Below, in pieces: positions 6,528 to 11,117 of a stretch of DNA of 11,117 nt; positions within the stretch are counted from its first letter, which is position 1; the number at the start of each line of letters is the position of its first letter. The position numbers and the translations under genes were made by a program. Source of the DNA: Candidatus Eiseniibacteriota bacterium (GTDB lineage Bacteria; Eisenbacteria; RBG-16-71-46; JABDJR01); NCBI GenBank assembly GCA_013003415.1, contig JABDJR010000442.1, positions 1 to 11,117 on the forward strand. Reading direction: 5' to 3'. The notes under the pieces are model-generated. The model saw only the letters and a list, made by a program, of their open reading frames with translations. It did no database searches and had not been told where the DNA came from.

Positions 6528-7277
6528 GTGCTCTCCTATAACTCAGCGTGCAGTTGTTACATCTTCTTGCTCTCTGTTTCTCTCTTTTTAATCTCCCCAC
6601 CTCGCCCGAGCTTCGCTCAACCGTTTGTACCTTCAGCTGAGCTTGGCGAACTCATGAACGATCTTGAGGGCCTCAAGGACTATCAACAGTGGAGGGCTAG
6701 GAAGCTCTACGACAAATTGCGATCGAACCCTCAAGACGTAAACGCTCTAGTTCAACTCGCTGAACTGTGGAGCTTTGGGGAAAATTTCGATCGAAGTCTT
6801 GAATACGCCAAGTTGGCTATGATCCTGGACCCCGATTCCCGAAATGCGCGAATCGTCTATGCAGAGGTGCTTATACAGTCTGGCCGTTTTAATCCGACCG
6901 AGGGATATCTTGAAATCCTTGATAAGGAACTCTCCCCCTGCAATCTCGGCTGGGCCTTTTTAGAACGCAGGGACCCCGCTAGCGCCATTAGAGTCGCGGA
7001 GGAAGCCATCGCTTCGGAGTTGCAGCCTACAGCTTGCTTCTACTGCCTCTGGAGCAAAGGGTTAGAACTTCAAGCGAATGATTTCATCAGACGCAAACAA
7101 TTCTCCGAAGGTCTTGCCCTCTATGAACTGGCGGCACAAAAGGCCAAGCTTGCCGTTGCTCAGCGCGACCTAGTTGAAGATGAGCTCGAGGACTGGAACA
7201 TCTACGGTGAGAAGCAAGCGACAAGAATCGAGCAACTCATTGAGAGAAGCTTGGCGCTTAGTAAGAAGAAGGACTAG
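6528..7277 (+). CDS. Exported TPR-like helical protein of unknown function
   Basis: A 249-residue protein. The N-terminus has a strong hydrophobic core (about residues 11-23) ending in PSFAQ (27-31), a typical signal peptidase I site, so the mature protein is probably periplasmic or secreted. Cysteines C8 and C10 come before the core and do not form a lipobox. The mature part is almost all helical. Residues about 70-135 follow a TPR pattern (NPQDVNALVQLAELWSFGEN, then FDRSLEYAKLAMILDPDS at 87-104), and further repeat-like helices continue to about 215, including SEGLALYELAAQKAKLAVA (193-211). TPR arrays mediate protein-protein contacts. The start is GTG 6528, with AAGGA 7 nt upstream; no good ATG is available at the signal peptide. 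It lies 134 bp after the carboxypeptidase-regulatory-like gene and converges on the phosphoesterase gene. I do not recognise a specific family. Confidence 0.75.
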   Translation: MLSYNSACSCYIFLLSVSLFLISPPRPSFAQPFVPSAELGELMNDLEGLKDYQQWRARKLYDKLRSNPQDVNALVQLAELWSFGENFDRSLEYAKLAMILDPDSRNARIVYAEVLIQSGRFNPTEGYLEILDKELSPCNLGWAFLERRDPASAIRVAEEAIASELQPTACFYCLWSKGLELQANDFIRRKQFSEGLALYELAAQKAKLAVAQRDLVEDELEDWNIYGEKQATRIEQLIERSLALSKKKD

Positions 7278-7309
7278 CATAGGCGCGAGACGGAAGCCGC
7301 GTCGGGGCC

Positions 7310-8044
7310 CTACATGCCCTCGACGAGGCGGTTGCCCAGGAATTCGGGGAGGCCGGCTTCGCGAATCTTCTCGCGAACCGTTTGCACTTCGTAATCCAAA
7401 CGACGTAAGCACAAAGTCTGAAGCTGGGTGTCGTACCAAACGTAGGCGCTGCGGGGGTCGCGATCACGCGGTTGGCCGACCGAGCCGACGTTCACGATGT
7501 AGCGACGATCGGGGAACAGTTCCAGGGGTTCATCGCTGGGGTAGCGAATGGCCGAGGGGCGCTCGGCTCCCTGTTCCAAAACAATCGGAACATGCGAATG
7601 TCCGATAAAACAAATTCGCTCGTCGAACCCGGCAAACTGGCGCTTGGCCTCTTCCAAAGTTAAGACGTAGGTCCACTTCTCCGGATCGAGGGGCGAGGAG
7701 TGATTCAGGCGGACATCTTCGATCTTTTCCGTGAAAGGCAAGGAAGAGAGATAGGCCTTGGTATCTTCGCTGAGGTTATTGATGGTCCACTGAGTGGCTT
7801 GTTTTGCGATCTCGTTGAAGTACTCGGTACTCAAAAGACCGAGCGCAGCTTGATCGTGGTTACCCAGAACGGATTTTTCACACCGTTCCTTAACCACTGC
7901 CGCGCACTCGTTAGGATTGGGACCATATCCGACAATGTCGCCTAGACTCACGATCTCGTCGATGCTTTGAGTCTCGATGTCCTCAAGTACCGTTTGGAGC
8001 GCTTCGTAATTGGCATGTATGTCGGAAATAAATGCAATTCTCAT
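7310..8044 (-). CDS. Calcineurin-like metallophosphoesterase (YfcE/MJ0936-like)
   Basis: A 244-residue cytoplasmic protein with the full metal-site motif set of the calcineurin-like superfamily: SDIHAN (D8, H10), GDIVGYG (G35, D36), GNHD (N62, H63), NHSS (H115) and GHSH (H149, H151). The size and the GYGPNPNEC stretch (39-47) match the small YfcE/MJ0936-type subgroup (Metallophos_2), whose characterised members hydrolyse phosphodiesters or phosphomonoesters with Mn-type metals. The ATG at 8044 follows AAGG at SD distance and lies 16 nt after the nusB stop, so it is probably the last gene of the riboflavin operon. The substrate cannot be read from the sequence. The operon position makes a phosphatase role in riboflavin synthesis conceivable but unproven. 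It ends 32 bp from the convergent TPR gene. Confidence 0.9.
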   Translation of the reverse strand: MRIAFISDIHANYEALQTVLEDIETQSIDEIVSLGDIVGYGPNPNECAAVVKERCEKSVLGNHDQAALGLLSTEYFNEIAKQATQWTINNLSEDTKAYLSSLPFTEKIEDVRLNHSSPLDPEKWTYVLTLEEAKRQFAGFDERICFIGHSHVPIVLEQGAERPSAIRYPSDEPLELFPDRRYIVNVGSVGQPRDRDPRSAYVWYDTQLQTLCLRRLDYEVQTVREKIREAGLPEFLGNRLVEGM

Positions 8045-8060
8045 GATTAAGCCTTAGCTA

Positions 8061-8498
8061 TCAATCATCCGCGTTTCGAGCGGTCTTCGCAACCCCATCT
8101 AGCACTCCATTCACAAACTTTCCCGATTTTGGGGAGCCAAACCGCTTAGCGATTTCAATGGACTCATCCAGAATGACCTCGGTGGGGACCGACATCTCAT
8201 AGACCATTTCGGCGGTGGCCATGCGAAGAACGCAACGATCAGTCACCGCCAATCGCTCCAAACTCCACCTAGAAAGGGCCCCCTTAAGCAGGCTATCGAT
8301 ATCCTCTAACCCTGTGTGAACAAGGCTCATAAGGTGGATCCCGTAGTCCTTGATCTCCTCATGAATTTTTGGGTCCTCTTTATAAGCCTCAATGACCTCG
8401 GGAATCGAGTCACCGGTGACTTCCGCCCGATATAGGCCTCGGAGGCAAAGCTCACGGGCTCGCCGACGGGCTCGGGATGGGGTCTTAGGCTCTGGCAA
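8061..8498 (-). CDS. nusB: NusB transcription antitermination factor
   Basis: A small all-helical RNA-binding protein that works with NusE (S10) on BoxA RNA in rRNA antitermination. Family features: the Arg-rich first helix RRRARELCLRGLY (11-23), WSLERLAVTDRCVLRMATAE (78-97) and the conserved end VPTEVILDESIEIAKRFGS (104-122) with SGKFVNGVLDGVAK (125-138). Starting at TTG 8498 gives 145 residues, the usual length, preceded by GAGG about 6 nt upstream and overlapping the ribH end by 14 nt. The frame also extends to a TTG at 8573, but that adds 25 residues unlike NusB and has a weak SD. nusB directly after ribH is a widespread bacterial arrangement. Confidence 0.92.
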   Translation of the reverse strand: MPEPKTPSRARRRARELCLRGLYRAEVTGDSIPEVIEAYKEDPKIHEEIKDYGIHLMSLVHTGLEDIDSLLKGALSRWSLERLAVTDRCVLRMATAEMVYEMSVPTEVILDESIEIAKRFGSPKSGKFVNGVLDGVAKTARNADD

Positions 8499-9030
8499 AG
8501 CTATCCTCGTCGGAGGAGGGAGGATCAACCAGGGGGCCTTCGGCTTCTTCCGGGCTGAACTCTTCCTCGACAAAAGCCTGTCCCAGGTTCACGAGTTCGA
8601 CCGCAGATTGAGCGGCTTCCCAGCCCCGGTTCCCCATTTTGGTACCGCAACGCTCTTGGGCCTGCTCGAGGTTTTCGGCGGTGACAATGCCGAACACAAT
8701 GGGCACACCCGTAAGCTCATGCACGCGGGCAATGCCAGCGGTGGCTTGGTTCGCTACCAAATCAAAGTGTGCGGTAGCGCCTCGAATGAGAACCCCGAGA
8801 GTGATGATCCCGTCGTAGTTTTGGGTACGAGCGGCATCGAGGGCGACCGTAGCCACCTCAAAAGAACCGGGGACCCAATACACATCGATGTCTTCTTCGG
8901 AAACCCCGAGACGTAAGAGGGAATCGATCGCCCCATCCAAAAGAATCTGTGTATAGGCTTCATTAAAGCGGGCCACAACGATGGCAAAACTCTTGTTGCT
9001 TCCGTCGAGGGAACCCTTGAACTCCTGCAT
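8485..9030 (-). CDS. ribH: 6,7-dimethyl-8-ribityllumazine synthase
   Basis: Condenses 5-amino-6-ribitylaminouracil with 3,4-dihydroxy-2-butanone 4-phosphate, the penultimate riboflavin step, usually as pentamers or 60-mer shells. Visible active-site motifs: ARFN (20-23), VPGSFE (53-58), GVLIRGATAHFDLV (79-92) with the catalytic His at 88, and the phosphate/ribityl part FGIVTAENLEQAQERCGTK (113-131), including R127 and K131. The body ends near residue 153, as usual. It is then extended by an acidic, proline-containing tail (about 154-181), so the 181-residue total exceeds the common 150-160. The ATG has AAGGAG 6 nt upstream. It follows ribBA by 51 bp and overlaps nusB. Confidence 0.96.
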   Translation of the reverse strand: MQEFKGSLDGSNKSFAIVVARFNEAYTQILLDGAIDSLLRLGVSEEDIDVYWVPGSFEVATVALDAARTQNYDGIITLGVLIRGATAHFDLVANQATAGIARVHELTGVPIVFGIVTAENLEQAQERCGTKMGNRGWEAAQSAVELVNLGQAFVEEEFSPEEAEGPLVDPPSSDEDSFARA

Positions 9031-9081
9031 TGCTAACTCCTTGAATAAACTTTGAACTCTGAAATCACCTTGCGCCGGGCT

Positions 9082-10341
9082 CTAATTGGATCCGGGATTC
9101 GAGACTGCGTCGAGCCCCGACAAAAGGTGTCCCATCTTATCGCGTTTGGTCGCAAGATACCTTGCATTGTTGGGGTTGGCTTCAACCTCAAGCGGCACTC
9201 GCTCGACGATTTCCAACCCATAGACTTCCAGGCCCACGCGCTTTGCGGGGTTGTTGGTCAGAAGTTTCAGTTTTTTGAGCCCCAGATCAGCCAAGATCTG
9301 AGCTCCAATTCCATAGTCTCTTTCATCGGGCTTGAACCCCAAATTCACATTGGCTTCCACCGTGTCCATGCCCTGTTCCTGGAGCGCGTAGCTCAGAATT
9401 TTGTTGGCTAAGCCAATCCCTCTCCCCTCCTGCATCATGTAGAGGAAAACGCCCCGCTCTTCCTTGCCGAGGCGCTCGAGGGCATCGTGCATTTGATCGC
9501 CACAATCACAGCGGAGAGAACCGAGGAGGTCGCCGGTGACACAGGAAGAATGGGCGCGCACCAAAACGGGCTCTCCATCTTTCACGTTGCCGCGGACGAG
9601 AGCCATGTGATGCTGGCCGTCGATCAGGCTGCGGTAGAGGTGCAAATCGAAATCGCCATAGTGAGTCGGCATCTTCACCGTAGTCACGTGGCGGACTAGC
9701 TGGTCGTGCTGGAAACGGTAGGCCATGAGGGACTCGATGGTGATCACCTTCAGGTCGTGCTTTTTTGCAAACTCAAACAGGCTGGGTGTTCGGGCCATGG
9801 TTCCATCGCCATCTAAAATTTCGCAAAGCACACCAACCGGTTCGCTTCCGGCCATGCGCACCAGATCCATCACCGCTTCGGTGTGTCCCGTGCGTCGCAG
9901 CACGCCGCCCTTTTTTGCAATGAGGGGGAAGATATGTCCGGGGCGAGCGAAGTCTTCGGCTTTCGCCTTGGGATCGGCAAGCAACTTAATGGTGAGGGCG
10001 CGATCCTGGGCACTGATGCCGGTGGTGGTGCCTTCGTGAGCATCAACACTGATCGTGAAGGCGGTGCCTAAGTAAGACGTGTTCTTTTCGACCATAGGCG
10101 CTAGGTCGAGTTCTTTGGCACGTTCTTCGGGCATGGGCGTGCAAATGAGGCCCCCACCTTCCCGCACCATGAAATGGACCTGCTCCGGGGTGATGGTATC
10201 GGCACGACAAATGAGATCGCCTTCGTTTTCGCGATTCTCATCGTCAATGACGACGAGGAGCTTTCCTTGCTTCAGCTCTTCAATAGCTTCTTCAATGGTG
10301 GCAAAGGGGAAAGGCGTTTTCGATTCTGATGACGGGTTCAT
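9082..10341 (-). CDS. ribBA: Bifunctional 3,4-dihydroxy-2-butanone 4-phosphate synthase / GTP cyclohydrolase II
   Basis: A 419-residue fusion supplying both riboflavin precursors. The N-terminal RibB domain (about 14-213) has the metal/substrate acidic loop DDENRENEGDL (33-43), RPGHIFPL (133-140) and RTGHTEA (150-156), and should convert ribulose 5-phosphate. The C-terminal RibA domain (about 218-405) has the zinc cysteines C267, C278 and C280 in SSCVTGDLLGSLRCDCG, the GTP-site EGRGIGL (305-311), DYGIGAQIL (342-350) and LLTNNPAKR (360-368), and should open GTP to the pyrimidine. All key motifs are intact, so both activities are expected. The ATG overlaps the ribE stop by 4 nt (ATGA), with AGGAAG upstream. 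Confidence 0.97.
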   Translation of the reverse strand: MNPSSESKTPFPFATIEEAIEELKQGKLLVVIDDENRENEGDLICRADTITPEQVHFMVREGGGLICTPMPEERAKELDLAPMVEKNTSYLGTAFTISVDAHEGTTTGISAQDRALTIKLLADPKAKAEDFARPGHIFPLIAKKGGVLRRTGHTEAVMDLVRMAGSEPVGVLCEILDGDGTMARTPSLFEFAKKHDLKVITIESLMAYRFQHDQLVRHVTTVKMPTHYGDFDLHLYRSLIDGQHHMALVRGNVKDGEPVLVRAHSSCVTGDLLGSLRCDCGDQMHDALERLGKEERGVFLYMMQEGRGIGLANKILSYALQEQGMDTVEANVNLGFKPDERDYGIGAQILADLGLKKLKLLTNNPAKRVGLEVYGLEIVERVPLEVEANPNNARYLATKRDKMGHLLSGLDAVSNPGSN

Positions 10342-10940
10342 GACGAACTTCCTAAGGGTTCTAAATAACGCTGAACATACTTCGCTAAAATGTCGGTCTC
10401 TAAGTGCACCGTGGTTCCCACTTCGTAAGTGCCCATGTTGGTGTGCTCAAGGGTGTAAGGCACGATCGACACCGTGAAGGTGGTTCCATCCACTGCGGCA
10501 ACGGTGAGGCTGATGCCATCGATGGCCACGGAGCCGCGGGGGGTGATTTGTTTGGCTAAGGCTTCGGGTGCGCTGACGGTGATGAGTTTGGCGCCATCGC
10601 TTTCTTGGATGGCCGTGACTTTTCCCAGACCGTCCACGTGACCGGTGACGTAGTGACCATCGAGCCGTTGCCCAATGGCAATGCAACGTTCCAAGTTCAC
10701 ATGCATGCCGGGTTTGAGATTGGCCAAGGCGGTGCGTTCTAAGGTGGCGCCAACCGCATCGAATTCAAGTTGTTGGGCTTCGGTTTTCACAACCGTGAGG
10801 CAGGTTCCGTTTACGGCAAGACTGGCGCCCAAGTCGAGGGGAAGAACGGAATCGGGAACTTCCAATACCAGTTTCAATCCGCCTTCGTGGGGCCGCGCAG
10901 CAATCACCTTGCCAAGCGCTTCAATGATGCCGCTAAACAC
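10338..10940 (-). CDS. ribE: Riboflavin synthase, alpha chain
   Basis: Catalyses dismutation of two 6,7-dimethyl-8-ribityllumazine molecules to riboflavin. The protein (200 residues, usual size) has two lumazine-binding beta-barrel repeats. Repeat 1 (about 1-97) begins MFSGIIE, close to the near-universal MFTGIIE, and has NGTCLTV (44-50). Repeat 2 (about 98-188) has GHYVTGHVDG (95-104), DGISLTV (141-147) and LEHTN (164-168), ending with ETDILAKYVQRY (181-192), the trimerisation helix. The start is GTG 10940, with GGAG upstream. It overlaps the ribD stop by 8 nt (GTGTTTAG) and ribBA by 4 nt. Confidence 0.96.
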   Translation of the reverse strand: MFSGIIEALGKVIAARPHEGGLKLVLEVPDSVLPLDLGASLAVNGTCLTVVKTEAQQLEFDAVGATLERTALANLKPGMHVNLERCIAIGQRLDGHYVTGHVDGLGKVTAIQESDGAKLITVSAPEALAKQITPRGSVAIDGISLTVAAVDGTTFTVSIVPYTLEHTNMGTYEVGTTVHLETDILAKYVQRYLEPLGSSS

Positions 10941-11117
10941 GGGATGGCTCCGCTTCGGAAGGTTGCACGGTTTCGAGAGGCGTTTCTTCGCCCAAGGTCT
11001 CCGGGTCCCACCACTGGGCGGATTCCGGGACAGCCGTGATCAGCCAGTCGGTGCCCAAGGGTTGCAGTTCGGTTCGGGCTAGCTTTACCGCGCGCGGAAC
11101 GGAAACCACTTGGAGGC
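10933..11117 (-). CDS. ribD: Probable RibD C-terminal end (pyrimidine deaminase/reductase), 5' part outside window
   Basis: Only the last 61 codons are present, ending at TAG 10933-10935. The readable stretch ARTELQPLGTDWLITAVPES resembles the final strands of the RibD reductase domain, where a valine/leucine strand, a Gly-x-Asp turn and a second strand close the fold. A Glu/Pro-rich tail of about 30 residues follows. Identification rests mainly on position: the gene directly upstream of ribE, overlapping it by 8 nt, is most often ribD. No catalytic motif falls inside the window. Any FMN riboswitch for the operon would lie beyond the right edge. Confidence 0.7.
   Translation of the reverse strand, partial: LQVVSVPRAVKLARTELQPLGTDWLITAVPESAQWWDPETLGEETPLETVQPSEAEPSRV

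Noticed and set aside
7278..7309. Bidirectional terminator between convergent genes
   Set aside because: Only a 4-bp GACG/CGTC pairing and no T-run on either strand; not enough to call.
7174..7608. Plus-strand open frame of 144 codons across the 3' ends of the TPR and phosphoesterase genes
   Set aside because: Arg/Gly-rich shadow product crossing two supported genes, with no SD or family feature.
8499..8573. Longer NusB start (TTG 8573) deep inside ribH
   Set aside because: It would add 25 basic/proline residues unlike NusB, with a weak SD and a long overlap; TTG 8498 gives normal length.
9031..9081. Promoter or riboswitch between ribBA and ribH
   Set aside because: The 51-bp gap contains only a normal SD and no conserved FMN-element structure.
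10941..11117. Second open minus-strand frame upstream of ribE
   Set aside because: Its translation is Arg/Gly/Pro-rich and low in hydrophobic pattern, while the neighbouring frame looks like a RibD end with a stop overlapping ribE.

Overview
The window is a compact, moderately GC-rich bacterial chromosome segment with three transcription blocks. It holds no RNA genes, CRISPR array or insertion sequence that I can see. Overlapping stop/start pairs and frequent TTG or GTG starts with good Shine-Dalgarno (SD) sequences suggest a Gram-negative lineage outside the well-studied model groups. The DUF2723 membrane protein, the YfbK-type envelope protein and the small secreted carboxypeptidase-regulatory-like protein fit something like the FCB group, Acidobacteria or a neighbouring candidate phylum. 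I cannot assign a phylum from sequence alone.

Left block (1-3021, minus strand): a GT4-family glycosyltransferase followed by a DUF2723 multi-pass membrane protein that runs off the left edge. Their stop and start overlap (TTGA), so they are probably translationally coupled. Together they look like a sugar-transfer pair working at the cytoplasmic membrane. A 331-bp divergent intergenic region separates them from the next block.

Middle block (3353-7277, plus strand): an ECF-type sigma factor overlaps by ATGA the gene for a membrane-anchored protein. That protein has a short cytoplasmic N-terminus, one membrane helix, a long charged low-complexity linker and a C-terminal region resembling E. 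coli YfbK. The von Willebrand A (VWA) domain that normally lies between the two YfbK flanking domains is missing. Two small exported proteins follow: a single carboxypeptidase-regulatory-like domain protein, whose SD is fully paired in a hairpin, and a TPR-like protein. The block looks like a sigma-factor-controlled envelope module, and it is the most unusual part of the window.

Right block (7310-11117, minus strand): a riboflavin operon in the order ribD (C-terminal end only), ribE, ribBA, ribH, nusB, then a calcineurin-like phosphoesterase. Most junctions overlap or are very close. ribBA supplies both precursors, ribD converts the pyrimidine, ribH makes lumazine and ribE makes riboflavin. 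The phosphoesterase is a speculative candidate for the poorly assigned dephosphorylation step of the pathway. Its 3' end converges on the TPR gene 32 bp away.
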